A stretch of 64,000 bases of DNA from Acetobacteraceae bacterium (GTDB lineage Bacteria; Pseudomonadota; Alphaproteobacteria; Acetobacterales; Acetobacteraceae). How positions within the stretch are numbered: position 1 is the stretch's first letter; every line of letters begins with the position of its first letter. The notes beneath the pieces are model-generated. The model was not told where the DNA came from. It saw nothing but the letters and a program-made list of their open reading frames with translations, and did no database searches. Positions 17,789 through 25,866 of the stretch are shown here, piece by piece. Made by a program: the position numbers and the translations under genes. Location of the stretch: positions 114,310 through 178,309 of the forward strand of contig DNXO01000162.1 of the NCBI GenBank assembly GCA_003506895.1. Reading direction: 5' to 3'.

Positions 17789-19114
17789 ATGCCCGCCCAT
17801 TACGACCTTCTGATCCGCAACGGCATATGCGTGCTGCCATGGGGATCGGAAGACATCGATGTCGGCATCCGCGATGGCCGCATCGCCGGATTGGGCGTCT
17901 CCACCGGCGCCACCGCCGATAAGACTCTGGATGCCACCGGCCTGCACGTCCTGCCCGGACTGATCGACCCGCATGTGCATCTGCGCGACCCCGGCGACAA
18001 GGCGGTGGAAACCATCCCCACGGGAACGAAGGGCGCCATCCTGGGCGGCCTGACCGCCGTGTTCGATATGCCCAACACCAGCCCCGCGATCACCGACACC
18101 GAGCGGCTGGCCTGGAAACAAGCCTATGTGGAGGAAGTCGCCTGGTGCGACATGGGTCTGTATGTCGGCGGCACCAAGGCCAACACCCCGTCCCTCGCGG
18201 AACTGGAAGCCGGCCGCGGCGTGTGCGGCGTCAAGATCTTCGCCGGCAGTTCCACCGGCGACCTGATGATCGAGGACGACGAGCACCTGGAAAAAGCCAT
18301 GCGCTCCGGCCGGCGGCGCATCTCTTTTCACAGCGAGGACGAATACCGCCTGCAGGAACGCAAACCGATGTTCAAGTCGGGCGATCCGTATTCCAACCAC
18401 ATGGTCTGGCGCGACGAGGAATGTGCCTTCCTGGGCACCCGCCGCCTGATGGCCCTGGCGCGCAAGACAGGCCGCGCCGCCCACATCCTGCACGTCTCCA
18501 CCGCCCAGGAACTGGATTACCTGAAGGACTTCCGCGACATCGCGACGTGCGAGGTGCTGGTCAACCATCTGACCCAGGTCGCCCCCGACTGCTACGAGCG
18601 GTTGGAGGGCTTCGGCGTCATGAACCCGCCGATCCGCGGGCAGGAGCACATGGACGCCGCGTGGCGCGCGATCAACGACGGTACGGTCGATACCATCGGC
18701 TCCGACCATGCGCCGCACCCCAGGGACAAGAAGCTGCTGCCCTGGCCCGAGTGCCCCGCCGGCCTGACCGGCGTGCAAACCCTGGTGCCGATCATGCTCG
18801 ACCACGTCAACGCCGGCCGCCTATCCCTTGCTCGGATGGTCGATCTGATGTGCGCCGGCCCCGCCCGCGTCTATGGCGTCGTCGGCAAGGGCCGGCTGGC
18901 CGCCGGCTACGACGCCGACTTCACCCTGGTGGACATGAAACGCCAGCGCCGGATCGAGGAATCCTGGATCGCCGCCCCCTGCGGATGGACGCCGTTCGCC
19001 GGCATGCAGGTCACCGGCTGGCCGATCGCCACCATCGTGCGCGGCCAAATCGTAATGCGCGACGATGAGGTGCTCGGCCACCCCATCGGCAAACTGGTAA
19101 AGTTCCAAGGATAA
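17789..19114 (+). CDS. pyrC: Dihydroorotase (class I amidohydrolase)
   Basis: A 441-residue cyclic amidohydrolase. Dihydroorotase interconverts N-carbamoyl-aspartate and dihydroorotate in pyrimidine synthesis. The metal ligands appear as IDPHVHLRDPG, a candidate carboxylated Lys in GVKIFAGSSTG, and the DHOase signature GSDHAPHPRDKK; substrate-binding residues are in FDMPNTSPAI. I chose the ATG at 17789, with GGAAAGGA eight bases upstream. No pyrB lies beside it. It sits at the head of a block of catabolic hydrolases on the same strand, so an alternative role on another cyclic amide (hydantoin- or allantoin-like) cannot be excluded, although the SDHAPH motif favours DHOase. Confidence 0.85.
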   Translation: MPAHYDLLIRNGICVLPWGSEDIDVGIRDGRIAGLGVSTGATADKTLDATGLHVLPGLIDPHVHLRDPGDKAVETIPTGTKGAILGGLTAVFDMPNTSPAITDTERLAWKQAYVEEVAWCDMGLYVGGTKANTPSLAELEAGRGVCGVKIFAGSSTGDLMIEDDEHLEKAMRSGRRRISFHSEDEYRLQERKPMFKSGDPYSNHMVWRDEECAFLGTRRLMALARKTGRAAHILHVSTAQELDYLKDFRDIATCEVLVNHLTQVAPDCYERLEGFGVMNPPIRGQEHMDAAWRAINDGTVDTIGSDHAPHPRDKKLLPWPECPAGLTGVQTLVPIMLDHVNAGRLSLARMVDLMCAGPARVYGVVGKGRLAAGYDADFTLVDMKRQRRIEESWIAAPCGWTPFAGMQVTGWPIATIVRGQIVMRDDEVLGHPIGKLVKFQG

Positions 19115-19305
19115 AGAACCAAGCTCGGCCCGAACGGAGGGACTGTCTCCGGGGCCCTTCCCGCTCTCGGCTTCCCCAAATGAAGGAAGACGAAGCGGGC
19201 CGGCTTTCGGATTGGCGGCACATGGCCGATGCCACGGCGTCCGCCCCTTGGCATAACCCCGCCATCGGGAAACAATGGCGCCAACACCAAGGGGAGCGCC
19301 AAGCC

Positions 19306-20343
19306 ATGAGCACCACAACCAGCCACAGCCCATACCTGCCGGTCCGCGACGAGTGGCTTGCCCGCCGCACCGAGACGATCCTGGAACCCGAACTGCCGAT
19401 CGTGGATCCGCACCACCACCTGTGGGAACGGCCGGACTGGCTCTACATGCTCGACGACCTGCTCGCCGACACCAACAGCGGGCACAACATCGTCGGCACC
19501 GTCTTCGTCCAGTGCCGCTCCATGCACCGCGCCGCCGGCCCCGAAGCGTTCAAGCCCGTCGGTGAAACCGAGTTCGTCAACGGCGTCGCCGCCATGAGCG
19601 CGTCGGGCGGCTACGGCCCCACCAAGGTCTGCGAGGGCATCGTCGGCCACGTTGACCTCCGCAACGGCGAGAAGTCCCGCGACGTGCTGGAAGCCCATAT
19701 CCGCGCGGGCGGCGGCCGGTTCAAGGGCATCCGCCACATCACCGCCTACGATCCCGATCCGGCCTTGATGAACCCCGCCTACGCGCCGCCGCCGCGCCTG
19801 ATGTACGATGAAACGTTCCGCAAGGGTTTCGCCTGCCTCGCGCCGCTGAACCTGTCGTTCGATGCGTGGCTGTATCATCCGCAGATCGGTGACGTGACGG
19901 CGTTGGCGCAAGCCTTCCCCGGCACGCAAATCTGCTTGAACCACGTCGGCGGCCCGCTGGCCATCGGTGCCTATGCCGGCAAGCGCGCCGAGGTTTTCAC
20001 CGCGTGGTCGCAGGCGATCAAGGCGCTGTCCGCCTGCCCGAACGTGGTGGTGAAACTCGGCGGCATGGCGATGCGGATCAACGGCTGGGATTTCCATAAC
20101 AAGGCGGAACCACCGTCGTCGCAGGAACTCGCCGACGCGTGGAAACCCTATGTCGAAACCTGCATCGAAGCCTTCGGCGCCAACCGCTGCATGTTTGAGA
20201 GCAACTTTCCCGTGGACAAGGGCTCCTATGGCTACCAAGCCTTCTGGAACGCCTGCAAAATCCTGGCGACAGGAGCCTCCACCCCGGAAAAGACCGACCT
20301 GTTCAGCGGCACCGCGTCCCGCTTCTACCGCCTGGATATCTAA
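19306..20343 (+). CDS. Amidohydrolase family 2 protein, 2-pyrone-4,6-dicarboxylate lactonase-like
   Basis: A 345-residue TIM-barrel hydrolase. The N-terminal metal motif reads PIVDPHHHLWERPDW, typical of the LigI/PDC-hydrolase and gluconolactonase-type group. Later elements are GHVDLRNGEKSRDVLEAHIR, ICLNHVGGPLAIGAYAGKR (HxGG), and MFESNFPVDKGSYGYQAFWN, the conserved ESNFPVDK segment near the C terminus. Relatives open lactone rings in lignin-derived aromatic degradation; the substrate is unproven. The ATG at 19306 has GGGGAG about ten bases upstream. It is followed on the same strand by an MBL-fold hydrolase, suggesting one pathway. Confidence 0.82.
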   Translation: MSTTTSHSPYLPVRDEWLARRTETILEPELPIVDPHHHLWERPDWLYMLDDLLADTNSGHNIVGTVFVQCRSMHRAAGPEAFKPVGETEFVNGVAAMSASGGYGPTKVCEGIVGHVDLRNGEKSRDVLEAHIRAGGGRFKGIRHITAYDPDPALMNPAYAPPPRLMYDETFRKGFACLAPLNLSFDAWLYHPQIGDVTALAQAFPGTQICLNHVGGPLAIGAYAGKRAEVFTAWSQAIKALSACPNVVVKLGGMAMRINGWDFHNKAEPPSSQELADAWKPYVETCIEAFGANRCMFESNFPVDKGSYGYQAFWNACKILATGASTPEKTDLFSGTASRFYRLDI

Positions 20344-20446
20344 CCATCGTCACGGCGGGCGCCGGCCCGCCGTCCACGCCTGTGTCCCCGGAGTGGCGGC
20401 CCCCGGGAAAAGACCGGCCCTCTCGGCAATTGGATGGAGCGCAACA

Positions 20447-21316
20447 ATGCGACAACTCAAAATCGGCGACGTCACCATCACCAGCATCATCGAGCGGGAA
20501 GGACCATGGCGAACCCCCGCCGCCATGTTCCCAGACTATAACCCTGGACTGGGCGCCAAACATCTGGCGACGCTGGACCCCGAGGTGCTCGATCCGGTCA
20601 CCGGCATGATGTACATCACCTACCAGACATTCGTGGTGCGGACCCCGCATCACACCATCCTGGTCGATACCTGCACCGGCGAGGACAAGGGCTATCCCGC
20701 GCCGATGGACTTCCCCAAGCAGCGCTACCTCGATGAGTTCAAGGCCGCCGGCCTCAGCTTCGACACAATCGATTACGTGTTCTGCACCCATCTGCACATC
20801 GATCATTGCGGCTGGAATACGGTGCTGCGGAACGGCCGTTGGGTCCCGACCTTCCCGAACGCCAAGTACGTGTTCCACAAACGCGAATATGCGGCGTGGG
20901 AGCAGGCGACGAAGGAAGGCAAGCAGCCGCCCGGCAATGTCTGGACCTACAATTGTCAGCCGATCGTCGAGGCCGGTCAGGCCTTGCTGGTCGATGACGA
21001 CTACATGCTGGACGATACGATCTGGCTGACGCCGACACCGGGGCATGCGCCGTGCCATTGCTGCGTCAACATCAAGTCCCGCGGTCAGCGTGCCGTGGTC
21101 ACGGGCGACCTGATGCACCACGCCTTGCAGGTCCGTGAACCCACATGGTCAACGATTTTCGACTGGGACGCACAGGAGGGCATTCGCTCGCGCCAACGCT
21201 TCCTGAAAGACGTCGCCGGTTCGGGTACGTTCATCCTGCCGATCCACTTCCCCACGCCGACCGTGGGGCTGATCGAACCTTGGGGGGACACGTTCGATTA
21301 CAAGTTCGTGCGGTAA
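20447..21316 (+). CDS. MBL-fold metallo-hydrolase (quorum-quenching lactonase-like subfamily)
   Basis: A 289-residue metallo-beta-lactamase-fold hydrolase. The metal motif is THLHIDHCGW, with further ligands in TPGHAPCHCCV, VTGDLMHH and LPIHFPTPTVG. The layout (long N-terminal insertion with YITYQTFVVRTPHHTILVDT, then the HxHxDH motif) resembles AttM/AidC-type lactonases and other small-ester hydrolases. It lies about 100 bases after the amidohydrolase on the same strand. The start at 20447 fits MRQLKIGDVTITSIIERE. The substrate is unknown; a lactone or ester intermediate of the same catabolic route is plausible. Confidence 0.83.
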   Translation: MRQLKIGDVTITSIIEREGPWRTPAAMFPDYNPGLGAKHLATLDPEVLDPVTGMMYITYQTFVVRTPHHTILVDTCTGEDKGYPAPMDFPKQRYLDEFKAAGLSFDTIDYVFCTHLHIDHCGWNTVLRNGRWVPTFPNAKYVFHKREYAAWEQATKEGKQPPGNVWTYNCQPIVEAGQALLVDDDYMLDDTIWLTPTPGHAPCHCCVNIKSRGQRAVVTGDLMHHALQVREPTWSTIFDWDAQEGIRSRQRFLKDVAGSGTFILPIHFPTPTVGLIEPWGDTFDYKFVR

Positions 21317-21443
21317 CGATTGGGGCTGATGGGCCGTACTGGGGGAAAGCAGGGGTTCATCACGGATTGGGCGGATTTAGCCAGGGATTTTCCCGGAAAT
21401 CGCCGTGCCACCGGTGCCGGCACATTCATCGCGTTGCCGGCAT

Positions 21444-21495
21444 ATTTTGGGCGCTTCGCGCGGAAGGTCCGTCAACCCCGCGAAGCGCCCAAAAT
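21444..21495. repeat. Perfect 17-bp inverted repeat between convergent genes
   Basis: Arms ATTTTGGGCGCTTCGCG (21444-21460) and CGCGAAGCGCCCAAAAT (21479-21495) pair perfectly, and flanking GTTGCCGGC/GCCAGCAAC extends the match with a small bulge. It lies in the 283-base gap between the converging MBL hydrolase and GNAT genes. It could serve as a bidirectional terminator or be a REP-like mobile palindrome. No coding sequence is convincing in this gap. Confidence 0.7.
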
Positions 21496-21599
21496 GCCAG
21501 CAACCACGTCCAGACGAAACCGCAACGACTTTCCGTGTAAATCCCGTTCTAAATCCACTGAATCCGTGATGAAAACGGCCCCTTCCCGCGCACGCCCGG

Positions 21600-22133
21600 T
21601 CAATCCGAAGTAACGAAACAACCACCCTCCCCAGGCACCAAACTCTCATAAAGCAGCATCGCATAACCCCGTTGCTCAAACGTCCCGGCCACCCGCATCC
21701 CAATGCCGCCCAGCACCATACGCGACCCAAAATTGCTCTCCCGAGCGACCGCGACGATGCGGCTCAATCCCGCGCGCTCATGGCCAAAGCGCAGAGCGGC
21801 GAACGCCGCCTCACGCGCTAACCCCCGGCCCTGCGCCTCGGGCCAAAGGGCGAAGCGCAGGGCGACGCCGCGGCCATCCGCGCGATGTTCCAGTCCGGTG
21901 ATTCCGACGAACCGGCCGTTTTCGCGGATCGCCCAGATTCCGAAGCCATAACGGCCCCAGTTGACGACGTCGTTCGCCAGATCCTCGGCCGTCTGAGCGT
22001 AGTCGCGCACGCCGCCCAGCATCACGGCGAAAACCGACGGGTCGGCCTTGATCGCGCGCAAATCCGCCAAGTCGCCGCCACCAACCGGCGTCAACATCAG
22101 ACGCGCGGTGCGCAGCACGCAGGCCGGATTCAT
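21600..22133 (-). CDS. GNAT family N-acetyltransferase (RimJ/RimL type)
   Basis: A 177-residue acetyltransferase of the RimJ-like group. It starts RTARLMLTPVGGGDLADLRA and has FGIWAIRENGRFVGITGLE (beta strands around the acceptor site). The acetyl-CoA pyrophosphate-binding segment LWPEAQGRGLAREAAFAALR contains the Q-G-R-G-L-A motif. Such enzymes acetylate protein N termini or small amines; the substrate is unknown. It is followed at its 5' side by the class II aldolase gene on the same strand, with a 24-base gap. Confidence 0.83.
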   Translation of the reverse strand: MNPACVLRTARLMLTPVGGGDLADLRAIKADPSVFAVMLGGVRDYAQTAEDLANDVVNWGRYGFGIWAIRENGRFVGITGLEHRADGRGVALRFALWPEAQGRGLAREAAFAALRFGHERAGLSRIVAVARESNFGSRMVLGGIGMRVAGTFEQRGYAMLLYESLVPGEGGCFVTSD

Positions 22134-22157
22134 CGCCGACCCAACCTAGCGGCGTCG

Positions 22158-22901
22158 TTACGCGCGAAAACCCGAATCGATGCTATCGAGTTGTCGAAGA
22201 TACGCCGGCCATTCGGCCGACGCGCGTCCCTTGTCATGCTGTTCGTATTGGGCGGCAACGCGTTCACAAACCTCGGCGGGGATTTCCAGCAATTCGGCGC
22301 CGGTGGCTTCCATTTGTAGCTGAATGCGCGCCGCGCGCACGAATTCCTTCATCAGCGAAAACGCCTCGCGCGCGGTCTCCCCAACCGTCGTGATCCCGTG
22401 ATGCCGCATCACCAGCGCTCGGTTTCTGCCCAGCGCAGCGGCGATACGGTCGCGCTCGTCGAAACTGTCGGTCAGGCCTTCGTAGTCGTGATAGCCGGTG
22501 CGGTTGTAAAAACGCATGGCGTTCTGCGACAGCGGCCGCAAACCGTGTTTCAGTCCAGACAGCGCGATCCCTTCCTCGGGATGGACATGGACGGAGCAGT
22601 TCACGTCGGGCCGGGCGCGCAGAACGCCGCTATGCAGCGTGAACCCCGGACGGTTGACCCCGGAACGCTCATCCAGGTCATCGTCCATGCTGACCTCAAC
22701 CAGGTTGGAGGCCGTAACCTCGGTATAGAGCAACTCATGCCGCTTGATCAGGAAGTGGCGCGGCTTGGACGGAACCCGCATGGCGGCGTGATTGAAAATG
22801 ACATCGCCCCAACCGTGCTGGGCCAGCAGCCGATAGACCGCGGCGAGATCGAGGCGGGCCTTGCTATCGGCATCCGATTGAATCGCTGTTTCGCCGTCCA
22901 T
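22158..22901 (-). CDS. Class II aldolase/adducin family protein
   Basis: A 247-residue zinc-dependent aldolase-fold protein. Zinc-binding histidines lie in SVHVHPEEGIALSG and in MRHHGITTVG; the N-terminal region has LAQHGWGDVIFNHAAMRVP. The acidic catalytic residue is expected near FTLHSGVLRARPDV. Relatives cleave fuculose- or ribulose-phosphates or act on non-phosphorylated 2-oxo acids. The ATG at 22901 gives the normal family length; a longer in-frame extension upstream is antisense to the MFS gene and not real. It is divergent from the MFS gene that follows. Confidence 0.85.
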   Translation of the reverse strand: MDGETAIQSDADSKARLDLAAVYRLLAQHGWGDVIFNHAAMRVPSKPRHFLIKRHELLYTEVTASNLVEVSMDDDLDERSGVNRPGFTLHSGVLRARPDVNCSVHVHPEEGIALSGLKHGLRPLSQNAMRFYNRTGYHDYEGLTDSFDERDRIAAALGRNRALVMRHHGITTVGETAREAFSLMKEFVRAARIQLQMEATGAELLEIPAEVCERVAAQYEQHDKGRASAEWPAYLRQLDSIDSGFRA

Positions 22902-23141
22902 GGGTCTACCCCTTCCCTTCTTCCAACTGATACCGAACTGGGCGGGAACCGGCAATCTGGGGTATCCAAGATCAACCCTGCCTGACCGGGGGACACCGCT
23001 GCCACCGACGATGTTCAACCTCGCCGGCATCCAAGGAGCACTCCACTGCTTCCTCCCGACATCCAGCGACAGGACACCGCCCGTAACGGCGGGAAGCCGT
23101 CCCTGCGGTCGCAACGCGGCCTCGATGGCATCAACGTCCTG

Positions 23142-24317
23142 ATGGCCGACGTGCGCGATGGCGTCGGGCCGTACCTGTCCGTCTATCTCAAGGGCGCCCA
23201 GCACTGGGATTCCGGCGCGATCGGCCTGGCGATGGGCGCATCGTCGGTCGCCGCGGTCCTGTTCCAGATACCGGCGGGCCTGCTGGTTGACGGAACCCGC
23301 GCGAAGCGGCTGCTGATCGCGGCATCTGGATTGACCATCGGCCTGGGCTGCTTGCTGATCGTCCTGTTCCCCCGGTTTGCGGCCGTCATCGCCGCCCAGG
23401 CAATGTTGGGCGCCGCCTCCACCGTCATTCCGCCCGCCATCGCCGCCCTCTCGCTCGGTCTCGTGGGCCGCCGGCTGCTGGACGGTCGCATCAGCCGCAA
23501 CGAAGGTTTCAACCATGGCGGCAACCTGCTGGCCGCCGTGCTGGCCGGAACCATGGGCCAATACCTCGGCTACCACTGGATATTTTATCTGGTCTGCGGC
23601 TTCGCGGTAGCCAGCGCGATCATCGTTACCCTCATCAATCCCAACGAGATCGACCACGAACAGGCTCGGGGCGGCGAAGACCCCGACCATGCGGGCGAAC
23701 CCATTCCGTTCCGCGATCTGCTAAAACGCCGCGACCTAATGATCTTTCTCGCCGCGGTCGTGCTGTTCCACTTCGGCAACGCGGCGATGCTGCCGATGGC
23801 CGGGCAGGTGCTGGCCCAGAAACACCCCGGTGAGGACACCATCGCCCTGTCCGCCTGCATCATCGCCGCGCAATTCGTGATGGTCGGCGTAGCGTGGGCC
23901 GTGGGTCACGCATCGGAGCGCGGCATCGGCCGCAAACCGATCTTCCTGCTGGCCCTGGCCGTGCTGCCCGTGCGTGGCCTGCTGTTTTCGGTTTCGTCCA
24001 GCCCCTACGCCGTGGTTGGAATCCAGTTGCTGGACGGAGTCGCAGCCGGAATCTTCGGCGTGATCTCGGTGCTGATCGCCTCCGACCTGATGCGCGGAAC
24101 CGGCCGGTTCAATCTGGCGCAGGGATTGACGGCATTGTCGGTGGGGATCGGTGCAACCCTCAGCAACACGACGGCGGGTTACGTCGTGCAGTGGTTCGGG
24201 TATCCATCCGGTTTCCTTTACCTGACAGCGATCGCGTCCTGCGCGCTGGTGTTTTTTGGGGTGCTGATGCCGGAGACAAAAGGACGAACGCCGATGCCGG
24301 CCCGGGAGGCCGCATGA
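23142..24317 (+). CDS. MFS transporter paired with ArsB-type permease (true start probably further upstream)
   Basis: A permease of at least 391 residues with about eleven visible hydrophobic segments, including QIPAGLLVDGTRAKRLLIA (MFS A-motif region) and GHASERGIGRKPIFLLALAV (second-half repeat). The ATG at 23142 cuts into the first membrane segment: the frame upstream reads GLDGINVLMADVRDGVGPYL without interruption back to a stop at 22983. No ATG, GTG or TTG occurs in between. AAGGAG at 23033-23038 sits seven bases before an in-frame CTG at 23046, the likely real start. The gene ends overlapping the arsB-like gene (ATGA), so they form one operon. The substrate is unknown; related MFS proteins are often linked to metalloid or drug efflux. 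Confidence 0.82.
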   Translation: MADVRDGVGPYLSVYLKGAQHWDSGAIGLAMGASSVAAVLFQIPAGLLVDGTRAKRLLIAASGLTIGLGCLLIVLFPRFAAVIAAQAMLGAASTVIPPAIAALSLGLVGRRLLDGRISRNEGFNHGGNLLAAVLAGTMGQYLGYHWIFYLVCGFAVASAIIVTLINPNEIDHEQARGGEDPDHAGEPIPFRDLLKRRDLMIFLAAVVLFHFGNAAMLPMAGQVLAQKHPGEDTIALSACIIAAQFVMVGVAWAVGHASERGIGRKPIFLLALAVLPVRGLLFSVSSSPYAVVGIQLLDGVAAGIFGVISVLIASDLMRGTGRFNLAQGLTALSVGIGATLSNTTAGYVVQWFGYPSGFLYLTAIASCALVFFGVLMPETKGRTPMPAREAA

Positions 24318-25582
24318 TCGCGACCTTGGCCGCCTCCCCCTGGTCGGTCTGGGCCATCGCCGCCGTCGCTACGGCCGGAGTCATCTTCCGGCCGTTTTTC
24401 TGGCCCGAGTTCATCTGGGCCGTCCTGGGTGCGGCGCTGTTGATCGTGCTGCGGTTGATGACCCCCGCGGACGCGCTGGCGGGCGTGCTGAAGGGCACCG
24501 ACGTTTACCTGTTCCTGATCGGCATGATGCTGCTGGCCGAACTGGCGCGGCAGGAGGGTTTGTTCGACTGGCTGGCAGCGGAAGCCGCCGCCATGGCCAA
24601 GGGATCGGCGACACGGTTGTTCGGCCTTGTCTTCGCGGTGGGGACCGTGGTGACCATCTTCCTGTCCAACGACGCGACGGCGGTGGTTCTGACCCCGGCG
24701 GTCGCCGCCGTGGTGAAGGCCGCGAAGGTGAAAGACCCCCTGCCCTATCTGTTCATCTGCGCGTTCATCGCCAATGCGGCGAGCTTCGTGCTGCCGATCT
24801 CCAACCCCGCGAACCTGGTGATCTACGGCAGCCACATGCCGCCGCTGCTGCAATGGCTGCCACGCTTTGCCCTGCCGTCGTTGCTGGCAATCCTGTCCAC
24901 CTTCGTTGTGTTGCGGTGGACCCAGCGTGCCGCGCTGCGAGAGCGCGTTTCGGTGGATATCGAGGCTCGGGCGCTAACCGTCCGCGGTAAGCTGGCGGCG
25001 CTCGGTATCGCGGTGACGGCGGTGGCGCTGCTGACGGCCTCGGCTTTGGGTCTTCAACTCGGGTTGCCGACCTTCGTAGCGGGGGCGGCCACGGCACTGC
25101 TGGTGCTGACACGGTCGGAGCGCGGACCGATGGCGGTTCTGAAAAGCATCTCCTGGGGGGTTCTGCCGCTCGTCGCCGGCTTGTTCGTACTGGTTGAGGC
25201 GCTGCAAAATACCGGGGTGACCGAGGATCTGGCGGTTCTGCTGCGCGACCTGACGCAATGGTCGGCGGCGGGCACCACCTGGATCGCGGGCGCGGTGCTG
25301 GCGGTGGCGTGCAACCTGGCGAACAACCTACCGGCCGGACTGGTCGCCGGGCGCGTGGTGCAACTCGCGGCGGTGCCGGACCATGTCAGGGCCGCCGTGC
25401 TGATCGGGGTCGATCTGGGGCCGAACCTGTCGGTCACCGGGTCGCTGGCGACCATCCTGTGGCTTACGGCATTGCGGCGGGAGAGGCTGCTGGTCGGCGC
25501 GTGGCAATTCCTGAAACTGGGCGCGCTGGTCATGCCGCCGGCGTTGGTGCTGGCCATCGCGGCGGTGTTTGCATTCGGTTGA
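24314..25582 (+). CDS. arsB: ArsB/NhaD-type ion transporter (putative arsenical efflux permease)
   Basis: A 422-residue permease of the ion transporter superfamily with about eleven membrane segments. Typical ArsB features are DVYLFLIGMMLLAELARQEG, TIFLSNDATAVVLTPAVAAV, LPISNPANLVIYGSHMPPL and CNLANNLPAGLVAGR, the two inverted N-rich hairpins. ArsB exports arsenite/antimonite by proton exchange, but close relatives move other anions. The start overlaps the stop of the upstream MFS gene. No arsR, arsC or arsH is near, so the arsenic assignment is from family resemblance only. Confidence 0.8.
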   Translation: MIATLAASPWSVWAIAAVATAGVIFRPFFWPEFIWAVLGAALLIVLRLMTPADALAGVLKGTDVYLFLIGMMLLAELARQEGLFDWLAAEAAAMAKGSATRLFGLVFAVGTVVTIFLSNDATAVVLTPAVAAVVKAAKVKDPLPYLFICAFIANAASFVLPISNPANLVIYGSHMPPLLQWLPRFALPSLLAILSTFVVLRWTQRAALRERVSVDIEARALTVRGKLAALGIAVTAVALLTASALGLQLGLPTFVAGAATALLVLTRSERGPMAVLKSISWGVLPLVAGLFVLVEALQNTGVTEDLAVLLRDLTQWSAAGTTWIAGAVLAVACNLANNLPAGLVAGRVVQLAAVPDHVRAAVLIGVDLGPNLSVTGSLATILWLTALRRERLLVGAWQFLKLGALVMPPALVLAIAAVFAFG

Positions 25583-25789
25583 GGGAATGAGGACACGGCA
25601 GGGAGCCTGGGCCTCGTCCCCCAGTGACGGCGCGCCCGCTACCGAGGCTCCGCCCGTCCAGTCGACGTAAACCGGGTCCTGGACTTGGTTCGAATAAAGG
25701 TGGTGGAGCGAGCTGGTTTCTCATTCCCATTTGACTCCGGGCGCCCACCCAGCCATAAGCCGCCGATCCGGGCCATTATTGTACCCGGT

Positions 25790-25840
25790 CCCCGCCTGAA
25801 GCGGGGGCTACGCCGCTCCGCGAGGGTTCGCGCAGCGGCG
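25790..25840 (+). other. Hairpins in the ffh leader
   Basis: Two inverted repeats, CCCCGC/GCGGGG (25790-25806) and CGCCGCT/AGCGGCG (25811-25840), lie directly upstream of the ffh GTG start in a 284-base gap that holds no gene. They could shape the ffh mRNA leader or be relics of intergenic repeats. No regulatory family is recognised. Confidence 0.35.
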
Positions 25841-25866
25841 CTTAATTGTTTGGAGTATCAGCACCC

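Noticed and set aside
22902..23690. Long in-frame N-terminal extension of the class II aldolase
   Set aside because: The extension is antisense to the MFS gene and has no domain; the normal family start is the ATG at 22901.
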